Positions 25,435 through 34,841 of a DNA stretch of 64,000 nt are shown piece by piece. The notes beneath the pieces were generated by a model. It did not search any database. It was not told the DNA's origin and saw nothing but the letters and a program-made list of their open reading frames with translations. Location: assembly GCA_964627445.1 (NCBI GenBank), contig CAZVJF010000004.1, forward strand, positions 124,001 to 188,000, in the 5' to 3' direction. The DNA is from Luteibaculum sp964627445. GTDB taxonomy: Bacteria > Bacteroidota > Bacteroidia > Flavobacteriales_D > Luteibaculaceae. Position 1 is the stretch's first letter. Every line of letters begins with the position of its first letter. A program made the translations under genes and the position numbers.

Positions 25435-27348
25435 ATGAAAAAAATACTACTTTCTCTTGCTTCATTTGCTTCGGCTTTCGCTATACAAGCTCAGACCGAA
25501 TTATTTAATGAAGATTTCGCGAACGAAGCGCCCGGTTGGGTTATTGAGAACCTAAGTCCAACTAGCCAAGAGACCTTCCAGTTCTTTACCCAGGCAGGAT
25601 TAACCTCTTCCAGTTCAAACGGTATGGTGCTGGTGTACGGATTCAATACAACTACCCAAGGCCGTCACGACGGAAATGCGCAGATGACCTCTTTCGGGTT
25701 CGATTGTTCAGGTGCTTCAACCGTATTCATGAACATGGAAGAGTTTTATCTGGGTGGCGGTGACAATAGTGCAGAGCGCATCGTTGAAGTGAGCAACGAC
25801 AGTATCAACTGGGTACAGATGTACAGCTCCACAGCAGAAACCGAGGAGATCGAACTGCTTAGCTTAGACATATCGGAAGTTGCATCAGAACAGGCTAACG
25901 TGTATATCCGTTTTCGTTTTATCTCAGAATATGATAGCTATTGGTATTTTGATGACCTTTCTGTTGTTGAGGCTCCCAGTACCGGTATTGAAGTGATTTC
26001 TGCAGAAGCTTACAATATGAATACTAACAACACGGGTATTTATGAGGCCTCTGGAGATCCTTACGGGGGGAATTTAACTGTTAGAAACCTTGGAGCAGAT
26101 GCTATAAATTCAGTGGAATTAAGTTACACAATAGGTGGGAGTACAGAAACTACCGTTATATCCGGACTCAGTATCGGTGCCTTAGAAGTTGCAAGCATAC
26201 CTGTTGAAGACCTTATTTCTGGAGAACCTGGGTTTTACTCTTTAGACTTTACAGTTACTAAAATCAACGGCGTTGAAGATACCGATATGAGTGACAATTC
26301 AGCCGGCAACAGCTTGATATTGTATAACCCAGAGACTGCTTTTGAAAGAAAGCCCTTGATCGAGGTCTTTACTGCTTCCTCTTGTCCTCCTTGCCGTCCT
26401 GGTAACGAAAACATTCATGCACTCTTGGACCAAAAGGACAGAGAAGAGTACGTTTTAATAAAGTACCAACAGAACTTCCCAGGTGCAGGTGACCCATACT
26501 TTACGCAAGAAGCACTAGCAAGAAGAGCGTACTATGGCGTAAACTCTATACCGCGAGTTGAGATTGATGGTAGCTGGGACGATAACCCCGCTGCAGGATT
26601 TGCAAATTCTGACTATTTACCATACTTGGATATTCCTGCGATAAATGACATTGACATTGAATACACCATTGATGTAGAGTCGCAAACCATAGATTATACA
26701 ATTACAATCAGCTCCAACTTTGATTTTCCTGATAATGAAGCCATTTTACATATTGGCATCGTAGAAGAGACAACAACACGCAACGTAGCTACCAATGGTG
26801 AGCGCGAATTTGAACAGGTTATGAAGAAAATGATTGATGGAGCAGCAGGTACTCCCTTGACCGGTGTGTCTGCGAGCAGCCCATTGGTAATTACAGGTTC
26901 GTATACATTCAACGGAAACTACAGACTTCCTGCAAACGCAAGCAACCCTATAGACCATGCTACAGAGCACTCTGTTGAGGAGTTTGACGACTTAGGTATA
27001 GTGGCGTACATACAACACGCTAACAGTAACCAAATTTTTGGTGCGGAGGATGTACTAGCCTCAGAACAAGTCGGTATTCAGGATGCTGAAGTAAGCTTCT
27101 TTGGTTTAAGCGCTGGCCCTAACCCTTTTGAAGGAACGTTTAACCTAAACATAAACAGCGAAAAAGCCGCAGAAATGAACGTACACATTGTAGATGCTAC
27201 AGGTAGAACCGTGTACCGTGGTGAGCGCAACATCAATGCTGGATCCAACCAGATGGAAATTAACCTAGACAATTTTGCCACTGGCATTTACGAAGTATTG
27301 GTAACTGCCAAAGGTGTTACTGAAACGATCAAAGTTTCAAAATTGTAA
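25435..27348 (+). CDS. T9SS-exported protein with Omp28/thioredoxin-like domain
   Basis: 637 aa. Signal peptide MKKILLSLASFASAFAIQAQ, then a jelly-roll-like region (about 22-180) containing VEVSNDSINWVQMYS. Next is a CARDB-like beta-sandwich (about 185-295), then an Omp28-like thioredoxin fold from about 305 with a CPPC site (Cys317, Cys320) in FTASSCPPCRPGN. The C-terminal 80 residues (GPNPFEGTFNLNI ... NFATGIYEVLV) are a T9SS sorting domain. It would place a dithiol site on the cell surface or in the medium. A terminator follows, then a TlpA gene on the same strand. Confidence 0.87.
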   Translation: MKKILLSLASFASAFAIQAQTELFNEDFANEAPGWVIENLSPTSQETFQFFTQAGLTSSSSNGMVLVYGFNTTTQGRHDGNAQMTSFGFDCSGASTVFMNMEEFYLGGGDNSAERIVEVSNDSINWVQMYSSTAETEEIELLSLDISEVASEQANVYIRFRFISEYDSYWYFDDLSVVEAPSTGIEVISAEAYNMNTNNTGIYEASGDPYGGNLTVRNLGADAINSVELSYTIGGSTETTVISGLSIGALEVASIPVEDLISGEPGFYSLDFTVTKINGVEDTDMSDNSAGNSLILYNPETAFERKPLIEVFTASSCPPCRPGNENIHALLDQKDREEYVLIKYQQNFPGAGDPYFTQEALARRAYYGVNSIPRVEIDGSWDDNPAAGFANSDYLPYLDIPAINDIDIEYTIDVESQTIDYTITISSNFDFPDNEAILHIGIVEETTTRNVATNGEREFEQVMKKMIDGAAGTPLTGVSASSPLVITGSYTFNGNYRLPANASNPIDHATEHSVEEFDDLGIVAYIQHANSNQIFGAEDVLASEQVGIQDAEVSFFGLSAGPNPFEGTFNLNINSEKAAEMNVHIVDATGRTVYRGERNINAGSNQMEINLDNFATGIYEVLVTAKGVTETIKVSKL

Positions 27349-27370
27349 TTTTACACGCATTTTTACTGGA

Positions 27371-27398
27371 AAAAGCCCTCCCTCCAGAGGGCTTTTTT
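27371..27398 (+). terminator. Intrinsic terminator
   Basis: Stem AAAAGCCCTC (27371-27380) / GAGGGCTTTT (27387-27396) with loop CCTCCA and a T6 run, 22 nt after the stop of the secreted protein. Confidence 0.9.
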
Positions 27399-27414
27399 AA
27401 TCTAATTCAACATT

Positions 27415-27918
27415 ATGAAACTCGTAGTAACCTTACTTTCCCTTTTCCTTGTAGTGAGCATTGCCGCCCAGCAAAAGCAACAGCTACCTTCTGTTTCCAT
27501 TAAAGCCATGAACGGCGCACCTTTTAATACGGCCGACATCGATAACGGTGGAAATCCCATCATCATTAATTTTTGGGCTACCTGGTGCGGACCTTGCAAA
27601 AAGGAGCTGAATACGATACACGAAATCTATCCTGACTGGGTGGATGAAACGGGGGTTAAACTCTACGCGGTATCTATAGACGATAGCCGTAATATGGCCA
27701 AAGTGGCACCCTACGCCAACAGCCGCGCCTGGGAGTACGAGGTGCTGATGGATCCCAACATGGATTTTAGCCGAGCACTCAACGTAAATAACCCGCCTCA
27801 CACCTTTGTGCTCAACGCCAATAAAGAAATTGTTTGGCAGCACAATGGCTATGCCTACGGGGACGAAGAAGAACTATATGAAGTGATTTCCAAGCTATCG
27901 CATGGTGAAGAATTTTAA
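27415..27918 (+). CDS. TlpA-family thiol-disulfide oxidoreductase
   Basis: 167 aa with signal peptide MKLVVTLLSLFLVVSIAAQ and a thioredoxin fold. The active site is CGPC (Cys58, Cys61) in NFWATWCGPCKKEL, and a cis-proline region follows (NVNNPPHTFVL). It is predicted to work in the periplasm as a thiol reductase or oxidase. Its end overlaps the start of the DUF6029 gene by 17 nt, and an Omp28-type lipoprotein gene follows, so the three are one operon. Confidence 0.9.
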   Translation: MKLVVTLLSLFLVVSIAAQQKQQLPSVSIKAMNGAPFNTADIDNGGNPIIINFWATWCGPCKKELNTIHEIYPDWVDETGVKLYAVSIDDSRNMAKVAPYANSRAWEYEVLMDPNMDFSRALNVNNPPHTFVLNANKEIVWQHNGYAYGDEEELYEVISKLSHGEEF

Positions 27919-29542
27919 GCATCCACTCCTACTAATTTTAGCCTTTTTGCCGCTACTGTCTTGGGCACAAAACACGGGTAACATCAGCGGTAATTTTGAG
28001 TTTAATGCCCAATATTACCAGGAAGACAGTCTCATTGGAGCAGAGCAACCCGATGAAACCATGCTCAGCAATGGTTTCTTAAACGTAATCTATAACAAGG
28101 GGAACTTTAGCGCTGGTGTGCGGTATGAGGCTTTCCTTAATCCGCTACTTGGGTTTCCTCCCGGTTATAAAGGGCAAGGCATTCCCTACCGCTATGCCTC
28201 TTACCGAGGCGATAACTATGAAATTACAGCGGGTAACTTCTACGAGCAATTTGGTAGTGGATTGGTGTTGCGTGCATACAATGCCCCAGCGTTGGGATAC
28301 GACAATGCACTCGATGGATTTCGTTTAAAGTTTGAACCCCTAGACGGTATCTGGATAAAAACCATTTGGGGTACCCAACGCTTGTTTTTCGAACAAGGCG
28401 AGGGCATTGTGCGCGGAGCTGATGCTGAATTTTCGCTAAACCACCTCATTCCAGGCCTACGCGATAAATCGGCACAAATGATGTTGGCGGGATCGGTGGT
28501 TTCTAAATTCCAGCAAGACGATCGTTCTGATCTTATCCTACCTGAGAACGTTACCGCAACCTCCATTCGTGGTAGCTTTAACTATAAGGGCTTAAACTTG
28601 ATGGCGGAGTATGCTCATAAGATCAACGATCCGTCTTTTGATAACAACTACATCTACCAAAATGGAAAAGCGCTCTTGGCCAGTGCTTCCTACTCCACAA
28701 AAGGATTCGGAATTACCTATAGCGTGAAAGGGGTAGACAACATGTCTTTCCGCAGCGATAGAGACCAGTCGGGTAACAACCTGTTTATCAACTACATCCC
28801 TGCCCTAAACCGACAGCACACGTACAACTTGGCCGCGTCTTTTTATCCGTATGCTGTGCAACCCAATGGAGAGATGGGACACCAAGTAGAGCTGCTATAC
28901 ACCTTTCCTAGAAACAGCTTCCTAGGCGGCAAATACGGAACTTATCTGGCGTTTAACTACAGTGAGGTGTTTGACCTACAAAAGGTAAACATACCCGATA
29001 GCCTAGATGAGTTTCGCCAGGGCTACGAACGTACCGTATTTAGAACTGGAGATGAACGCTATTTTAGAGACATCAACCTGGAAGTGCGCAAACGCATCAA
29101 CAAACAGTGGAGCTTTATTTACAACTACGTAAACCTGTTTTACAATATGTCTGTAGTGCAAGGGCTGCAAGGCAAACCCAATGTCAATGCATCCATCCAC
29201 ATTGCCGATGTACAGTACAAGATAAAACGCAGAAAAACCTTGCGATTAGAGGTGCAACACATGCGCACCGAGCAAGATCAGGGCGATTGGGCCTCCGCCA
29301 TTCTGGAATACACCATATCGCCCAAGTGGTTTTTCTCCATTTTTGATCAATGGAATTATGGTAATCCAGAAGCAGACTTGCGCGTACACTACCTCATTGG
29401 TTCGGTAGGATACATTAAAGATGCCTTTCGCATTACCGCTAACTATGGTAAGCAGCGTGCCGGTATTTTTTGTGTAGGTGGAATCTGCCGTACCGTTCCG
29501 GCTTCCAGCGGATTATCGTTAACCATAAGTGGCACCTTTTAA
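27902..29542 (+). CDS. DUF6029 family outer-membrane protein
   Basis: 546 aa. Signal peptide MVKNFKHPLLLILAFLPLLSWAQ, then long beta-strand-rich sequence rich in Tyr and Gly (GNFEFNAQYYQED, FSAGVRYEAFLNPLLGFPPGY, EITAGNFYEQFGSGLVLRAY), ending in LSLTISGTF. It looks like a porin-type barrel. The family is known only as DUF6029, common in Bacteroidota beside TlpA and Omp28 genes. It overlaps the tlpA-like gene by 17 nt. The 3' end lies 10 nt before the next gene's ATG. Confidence 0.85.
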   Translation: MVKNFKHPLLLILAFLPLLSWAQNTGNISGNFEFNAQYYQEDSLIGAEQPDETMLSNGFLNVIYNKGNFSAGVRYEAFLNPLLGFPPGYKGQGIPYRYASYRGDNYEITAGNFYEQFGSGLVLRAYNAPALGYDNALDGFRLKFEPLDGIWIKTIWGTQRLFFEQGEGIVRGADAEFSLNHLIPGLRDKSAQMMLAGSVVSKFQQDDRSDLILPENVTATSIRGSFNYKGLNLMAEYAHKINDPSFDNNYIYQNGKALLASASYSTKGFGITYSVKGVDNMSFRSDRDQSGNNLFINYIPALNRQHTYNLAASFYPYAVQPNGEMGHQVELLYTFPRNSFLGGKYGTYLAFNYSEVFDLQKVNIPDSLDEFRQGYERTVFRTGDERYFRDINLEVRKRINKQWSFIYNYVNLFYNMSVVQGLQGKPNVNASIHIADVQYKIKRRKTLRLEVQHMRTEQDQGDWASAILEYTISPKWFFSIFDQWNYGNPEADLRVHYLIGSVGYIKDAFRITANYGKQRAGIFCVGGICRTVPASSGLSLTISGTF

Positions 29543-29552
29543 GATATTGGTT

Positions 29553-30446
29553 ATGAATACATTACGATCTGTTCTTGCAATAGGAGCACTCCTATTTTTA
29601 ACGCGGTGCGATAAAATAGGAAATCCGTATCCCAAATCGAACGCAGTAGCTGCCGAGTGCAGTTCTGAAGAAATTTTGCCGGTAACTGAGGCCCCTAAAC
29701 GCATTTTATTGGAAGACTATACTGGCCATACCTGTGGCAATTGCCCGGGGGCTGCCGTTACTGCTAAAGAACTCGAAGAGGCTTACCCAGAGCAGGTAAT
29801 TGTAATTGCCGTACATGCCGGTGGTTTTGCCGATTATTATCCTACTTCGAGTAAATTCTACACCGATCATACCTGCGAAACAGGGGTTACCTGGGACGAA
29901 GATTTTGGCATTTCAGACAATGGGAACCCGAACGGGATGATAAACCGAGAAGGGCCAGATGGAGCCAAGTTTTTAGGCCCGGGAGAGTGGAACGCGGAAA
30001 TTACCAAGCGCTTAAATGATGAAAGCCAAATGGAAATCCATTTGGTGGGTAGCATTACCGACTCCATCTGCGCCCAGGCTTTTGTACAGCCACTCGTAGC
30101 TTTTGACGGCAGCGAAAATCTAGCCTTAAACCTAGTAATTATTGAGGATAGCATAGTAGACTGGCAACGGAACTATGCACCGCCACAAGGCGATGCGAGC
30201 TACCCCACAGCCGATGTTCCCGATTACGTGCACAACCACACCCTACGCACTTCGCTCAATGGTGCGTTTGGGACGGATATCGATTTAAGTGAAACGGACA
30301 CAGATGCCTTTTTATCGTTGGGATACAAGGCTGCAATAGACAGTACCTGGAACCCCAATACATTGTCTTTGGTTGGATTTGTATACGATAAAAACAGCAA
30401 GGAAGTGTTACAAGTCAATAAGGTAAAATTAAAAGCAACCGAATAA
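29553..30446 (+). CDS. Omp28-related outer-membrane lipoprotein with CxxC site
   Basis: 297 aa from the ATG at 29553. A lipoprotein signal (MNTLRSVLAIGALLFLTRC, Cys19 the lipidation site) precedes a thioredoxin-like Omp28 domain with CGNC (Cys61, Cys64) in EDYTGHTCGNCPGAA. The family is named after Porphyromonas gingivalis Omp28; the biochemical role is unsettled. A longer in-frame start at 29529 would add MAPFKILV and hide the lipoprotein signal, so the later ATG is preferred. Third gene of the tlpA-DUF6029-omp28 operon. Confidence 0.88.
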   Translation: MNTLRSVLAIGALLFLTRCDKIGNPYPKSNAVAAECSSEEILPVTEAPKRILLEDYTGHTCGNCPGAAVTAKELEEAYPEQVIVIAVHAGGFADYYPTSSKFYTDHTCETGVTWDEDFGISDNGNPNGMINREGPDGAKFLGPGEWNAEITKRLNDESQMEIHLVGSITDSICAQAFVQPLVAFDGSENLALNLVIIEDSIVDWQRNYAPPQGDASYPTADVPDYVHNHTLRTSLNGAFGTDIDLSETDTDAFLSLGYKAAIDSTWNPNTLSLVGFVYDKNSKEVLQVNKVKLKATE

Positions 30447-30466
30447 GATTGCATCCCTTTCCCTTC

Positions 30467-31402
30467 CTAACTTCCCCGTTTTAAAAGAAACCCAATATTG
30501 CGCTTTAAACCGCGGTATTGGGTTCTTTTTATGGCCGAGCCTGTAAAAATTTCATTGAACACGACTTCCGTCATGTCTTCCCAACTGCCCTTATCCAGAA
30601 GCATAATTTCTGGTTTGGCTTGCAAATCGGGTACCGTTAACGGCTTCGCAAAACGATTCCAGGGACACACTTCCTGACATATATCGCAGCCAAAAATCCA
30701 ATCCTCCCATTGTCCTTTAAACGCCTCAGGTATCGCATCCTTCCGTTCTATGGTGAGGTAGGATATGCATTTGGAGGCATCAATTTGGTAGGGTGATAAG
30801 GCATCGGTAGGACAGGCATCAATACACTTAGTGCAACTGCCGCAATAGTCCTTAATGGGGCCGTCTGCTATGAGATCCAGATCCAAAATCAGTTCCGCAA
30901 TAAAAAAATAGGAGCCTATCTGTCGGTTTATCAGGTTGGTGTGCTTGCCAATCCAACCCAGACCCGAACGTTTGGCCCAGGCTTTATCCATCACCGGTGC
31001 CGAATCCACAAAAATGCGGCCATCTACATCTCCTATTTCCTCTCGGATGCGGTAAAAAAAAGCCTTCAGCTTCTTCTTAATCACCTTGTGGTAATCGCGG
31101 CCATACGCGTAGCGCGCCACCTTATAATGGGCCTCCTCGCACTGCCGTTCCTCTGGAAAATAATTCATGAGTAAGCTTACCACCGAACGGGCCCCGGGAA
31201 CCAAAATTCTCGGGTCTACGCGTTTATCAAAGTAGTTTTCCATGTAAGCCATGGTACCGTGATTCTCGGCCTGTAGCCACGACTCCAAATCGCGCGCTTC
31301 TTGTTCTAGAAAATCGGCTTTGGAAATACCACAAAAGTCAAAACCTAAGTCCTGCGCTATTTGCTTGATCTGTGTAGTATGTTGCTGAATGGAAGCACGC
31401 AC
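30467..31402 (-). CDS. queG: Epoxyqueuosine reductase QueG
   Basis: 311 aa cobalamin-dependent iron-sulfur enzyme that reduces epoxyqueuosine to queuosine in tRNA. The N-terminal cobalamin-binding part carries GARSVVSLLMNYF and YAYGRDYHKVIKKKL. Two 4Fe-4S motifs follow (CGSCTKCIDACPTDAL and CDICQEVCPWN). A GTG at 31402 overlaps the ruvB stop (TAGTG), so queG is coupled to ruvB. C-terminal HEAT repeats found in some QueG proteins are absent, as is usual for this length. Confidence 0.95.
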   Translation of the reverse strand: MRASIQQHTTQIKQIAQDLGFDFCGISKADFLEQEARDLESWLQAENHGTMAYMENYFDKRVDPRILVPGARSVVSLLMNYFPEERQCEEAHYKVARYAYGRDYHKVIKKKLKAFFYRIREEIGDVDGRIFVDSAPVMDKAWAKRSGLGWIGKHTNLINRQIGSYFFIAELILDLDLIADGPIKDYCGSCTKCIDACPTDALSPYQIDASKCISYLTIERKDAIPEAFKGQWEDWIFGCDICQEVCPWNRFAKPLTVPDLQAKPEIMLLDKGSWEDMTEVVFNEIFTGSAIKRTQYRGLKRNIGFLLKRGS

Positions 31403-32421
31403 TAAAACAAAGATAATGCGTCTGTGCCTGGAATTTTGCCAAAATGCTTGTAGGCTTTTTCTGTGGCCTTGCGTCCGCGTGGTGTACGTATCAGGAAACC
31501 TTCTTGGATTAAAAAGGGCTCGTAGACCTCCTCAATGGTACCTGCTTGCTCCCCAACCGCTGTAGCAATGGTAGTGAGTCCTACGGGGCCTCCAGCAAAC
31601 TTCTCTATGATACCCAGTAGTATCTTCGTATCCATTTCATCGAGCCCGTAGTGGTCTACATTTAGCGCATTCAGTGCATGGGTGGTAATCTCTAGGTCTA
31701 TTTTACCGCTGCCTTTAACCTGGGCAAAATCACGCACTCTGCGCAGCAGTGCATTTGCTATACGTGGTGTGCCCCTGCTGCGGCCGGCTATTTCCTGCGC
31801 TGCTTTTTCTGCAATCTCCACTTCCATGATGTCTGCACTTCGGATAATGATTCCCCTTAACACTTCAGGATTGTAATATTCCAACCTGGAGTTAATGCCA
31901 AAACGAGCGCGCAAGGGTGAGGTTAGTAAGCCGCTACGCGTGGTAGCACCAACCAAGGTAAAGGGGTTGAGGGTAATTTGTACGCTGCGAGCACTAGGGC
32001 CCGCATCAATTACCAAGTCTATTTTAAAGTCCTCCATGGCCGAGTATAAGTACTCCTCTACCACGGGGTTTAAACGGTGTATCTCATCAATAAAAAGTAC
32101 GTCCGACTCCTCTAGGTTGGTAAGCAAGCCTGCAAGGTCGCCTGGTTTATCTAAAACGGGACCCGAGGTTACCTTTAGCTCCACGCCCATTTCATTGGCA
32201 ATAATGTTTGCTAGCGTGGTTTTACCAAGCCCAGGAGGACCATGTAGTAAGACATGATCCAATGCTTCGCCCCTATTTTTAGCGGCCTGTACAAACACCC
32301 GAAGGTTATCCAATACTTGTTGTTGCCCACTAAAATCCCCGAAGCTTTTCGGACGCAATGCCCGCTCAAACTCCTGCTCCTTACCCAGGGAATCATCATC
32401 TCGGAAATCAAAATCTTCCAC
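31402..32421 (-). CDS. ruvB: Holliday junction DNA helicase RuvB
   Basis: 339 aa AAA+ motor that drives branch migration with RuvA. The Walker A motif HGPPGLGKTTLAN lies near residues 65-77, Walker B is LFIDEIHRLN, sensor 1 is VGATTRSGLLT, and the C-terminal winged helix ends in RTPRGRKATEKAYKHF. The start is a GTG at 32421, since the only upstream in-frame sequence is the preceding gene's stop. It overlaps queG by one base. Separated from ruvA by 11 kb. Confidence 0.97.
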   Translation of the reverse strand: MEDFDFRDDDSLGKEQEFERALRPKSFGDFSGQQQVLDNLRVFVQAAKNRGEALDHVLLHGPPGLGKTTLANIIANEMGVELKVTSGPVLDKPGDLAGLLTNLEESDVLFIDEIHRLNPVVEEYLYSAMEDFKIDLVIDAGPSARSVQITLNPFTLVGATTRSGLLTSPLRARFGINSRLEYYNPEVLRGIIIRSADIMEVEIAEKAAQEIAGRSRGTPRIANALLRRVRDFAQVKGSGKIDLEITTHALNALNVDHYGLDEMDTKILLGIIEKFAGGPVGLTTIATAVGEQAGTIEEVYEPFLIQEGFLIRTPRGRKATEKAYKHFGKIPGTDALSLF

Positions 32422-32424
32422 GCT

Positions 32425-33000
32425 CTACTTTTTAAGTGCTGCCAGTATTTCCTGGAAAACCAGGTTGAATTTAACGCTATATATGGGAGAATTAAAATTT
32501 AAGCCATAGCTGTTATTTCCAGCAAGTAATACACGATAACCCAGGCCCAAGCCAAAGCTAAAGTACGGTTTGGGAAAATAACTAACCACCATCAAGGCTT
32601 CGTAGGGTACGGCCAAATAGTTCCCTGAATTTTTTTCCTCTAAGGTAATGGCTCCGAAGCCCAGTTGCATCGGATAAGACGCTCGCCACTTCTTAAATTT
32701 AAAGAACTCGTATTCCAAGAAAAAAGCTGCATAATCGAGAAATACCTTGGAATTATTGAGCCGCTCTGTGGGTATACGCTTCGCAAAACGTGTACTATGA
32801 AAGCCCAATCCGAGCTGCAGGTTGGCTCCATACCCCATGCCCACTTGTATGCCCTTTACCCGTACCGAAGCATTTCCAATAAAGGAATTTCGTGTATCCA
32901 ACCGCAGAACGGGCTTTCCGCTATTGGAATTGATTTGCTGCTTAAGCAAGTCCCCAACTTGGGCACCTGCCACTACAGGCAACATGCTGATAACCAGCAT
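32425..33000 (-). CDS. Putative outer-membrane protein upstream of ruvB
   Basis: 191 aa from the ATG at 32998-33000. It begins with a short hydrophobic leader ending in VVAGAQ and continues with beta-strand-like sequence (VKGIQVGMGYGANLQLGLGF, FSFGLGLGYRVLLAGNN, IYSVKFNLVFQE), suggesting a small outer-membrane barrel. A TTG at 33058-33060 would add 20 residues including a positively charged segment (LKLQRIFF) that makes a better signal peptide. However, that stretch is also the terminator hairpin of the cytochrome operon, so the start is uncertain. Stop is 3 nt from the ruvB start. Confidence 0.7.
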   Translation of the reverse strand: MLVISMLPVVAGAQVGDLLKQQINSNSGKPVLRLDTRNSFIGNASVRVKGIQVGMGYGANLQLGLGFHSTRFAKRIPTERLNNSKVFLDYAAFFLEYEFFKFKKWRASYPMQLGFGAITLEEKNSGNYLAVPYEALMVVSYFPKPYFSFGLGLGYRVLLAGNNSYGLNFNSPIYSVKFNLVFQEILAALKK

Positions 33001-33037
33001 AAAAAAAATCCGCTGTAGCTTGAGCTCAGCGGATTTT
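33001..33037 (-). terminator. Intrinsic terminator after ctaD, abutting the next start codon
   Basis: On the minus strand an 11-bp perfect stem, AAAATCCGCTG (33037-33027) with CAGCGGATTTT (33015-33005), loop of 11 nt, followed by T4 more (T8 in total). It ends the act-cta operon. Its T run touches the ATG of the next gene at 33000. Confidence 0.85.
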
Positions 33038-33061
33038 CTGTATGTGCAGTAAATTTTCAAT

Positions 33062-34837
33062 CTAATGATCCTCTTCGCCTTCTTTTAAAGGAACGGTTTG
33101 AGGCATATAATCTTGCTCTTCATAGCGGCTATAATCATAAGGCCAACGGTGCACTGTAGGAAGCTCGCCTTCCCAGTTTCCGTGGATATGTTTTACCGGA
33201 GTCGTCCATTCTAATGTATTCGACTTCCATGGGTTTTGAACCGCTACCTGACCTTTAAAGATGCTGTAGAAGAAGTTGAATAAGAAGATTCCTTGCGCTG
33301 CCGCACCAATGATAGCGAACACGCTGATCATCACATTCAGGTCTACCACTTGGTCGAACATGGCAAACTCAGAGTACTCATAGTAACGCCTTGGCGCACC
33401 TGCCAAACCTAAGTAGTGCATTGGGAAGAAAACTCCATAAGCACTCACAATAGTTACCCAGAAGTGGGCATAACCCAATTTGGTGTTGAGCATGCGTCCG
33501 AACAATTTAGGGAACCAATGGTACACCCCGGCAAACATCCCGAAGATGGCTGAAAGTCCCATAACTATGTGGAAGTGTGCTACTACGAAATAGGTATCGT
33601 GAACGTTGATATCCAGAGCAGAATCCGCAAGGATGATACCCGTTACACCCCCCGTTACGAAGGATGACACAAGACCAATAGAGAACAACATGGCAGGTGT
33701 GTACACGATGTGTCCTTTCCACAATGTGGTGATGTAGTTAAACGCCTTCACCGCGGATGGAATCGCAATCAACAAGGTGGTGAATACGAATACCGATCCT
33801 AAGAACGGATTCATCCCGGTTACAAACATGTGGTGACCCCATACGATGAACGAAAGGAAACCAATGGCTAGGATAGAACCAATCATGGCACGGTAACCGA
33901 AGATAGGCTTACGTGAATTGGTTGCAATAATCTCTGAAGTAATCCCTAGTGCAGGAAGCATTACAATATATACCTCAGGGTGACCCAAGAACCAGAACAA
34001 GTGCTGGAATAAGATGGGAGATCCACCGGTTGCATCCAATGCTTCACCTGCAATATAGATGTCTGATAAGTAGAATGCCGTTCCTGCCGAGCGGTCCATG
34101 ATAAGCAACAATGCTGCTGACAATAACACTGGGAAAGAAAGCACACCCAATACTGCGGTAATGAAGAACGCCCAGATGGTTAGTGGCAGGCGCGTCATCT
34201 TCATCCCTTTGGTACGTAAGTTAAGGATGGTAACGATGTAATTTAAGCTACCTAGCAATGAAGAAGCGATAAATATGGCCATAGAAACCAACCACAACGT
34301 CATACCTAATCCTGAACCGGGCATAGCCTGCGGTAGTGCGGATAATGGTGGGTAAATAGTCCATCCTCCAGATGCTGGTCCACCTTCTGCAAATACAGAA
34401 GCTACCATGATAACACTTGACAAAAAGAACAACCAGTACGACAACATATTCAAGAAGCCGCTGGCCATATCCCTTGCCCCGATCTGTAATGGAATAAGCA
34501 GGTTAGAGAAGGTACCTGACAAACCACCCGTAAGTACAAAGAATACCATAATGGTACCGTGCATCGTAACGAGTGCGAGATACATGTTACGATCTAGAAC
34601 TCCATCTGGAGCCCATTTATCGCCTAAAAATGTGTTCAGGATTCCGAAGCTCTCTCCGGGCCACCCGAGTTGTAGTCTAAAAAATACCGACATCATCATG
34701 GCAATCACTGCCATAACCACAGCCGTAACCAAAAACTGGCGGCCAATCATCTTGTGATCTTGGCTAAAAACCCACTTGGTTAGGAAGGTTTCTTCGTGAT
34801 GATGCGCGTGTCCTTCTGCGTGAACTGTACCAGCCAT
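33062..34837 (-). CDS. ctaD: Cytochrome c oxidase subunit I
   Basis: 591 aa inner-membrane haem-copper oxidase core with about 12 helices. Haem a ligands are His93 (TMHGTIMVFF) and His423. Haem a3 is bound by His421 (VVAHFHIVMG). CuB is bound by His286 in GHPEVYIVML, with cross-linked Tyr290, and by His335/His336 (WGHHMFVTG). It reduces O2 to water and pumps protons. The His-rich N-terminus (VHAEGHAHHHEE) is common in Bacteroidota. Last gene of the operon, 4 nt after ctaC. Subunits III and IV are not in this window. Confidence 0.97.
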   Translation of the reverse strand: MAGTVHAEGHAHHHEETFLTKWVFSQDHKMIGRQFLVTAVVMAVIAMMMSVFFRLQLGWPGESFGILNTFLGDKWAPDGVLDRNMYLALVTMHGTIMVFFVLTGGLSGTFSNLLIPLQIGARDMASGFLNMLSYWLFFLSSVIMVASVFAEGGPASGGWTIYPPLSALPQAMPGSGLGMTLWLVSMAIFIASSLLGSLNYIVTILNLRTKGMKMTRLPLTIWAFFITAVLGVLSFPVLLSAALLLIMDRSAGTAFYLSDIYIAGEALDATGGSPILFQHLFWFLGHPEVYIVMLPALGITSEIIATNSRKPIFGYRAMIGSILAIGFLSFIVWGHHMFVTGMNPFLGSVFVFTTLLIAIPSAVKAFNYITTLWKGHIVYTPAMLFSIGLVSSFVTGGVTGIILADSALDINVHDTYFVVAHFHIVMGLSAIFGMFAGVYHWFPKLFGRMLNTKLGYAHFWVTIVSAYGVFFPMHYLGLAGAPRRYYEYSEFAMFDQVVDLNVMISVFAIIGAAAQGIFLFNFFYSIFKGQVAVQNPWKSNTLEWTTPVKHIHGNWEGELPTVHRWPYDYSRYEEQDYMPQTVPLKEGEEDH

Positions 34838-34841
34838 TTCT

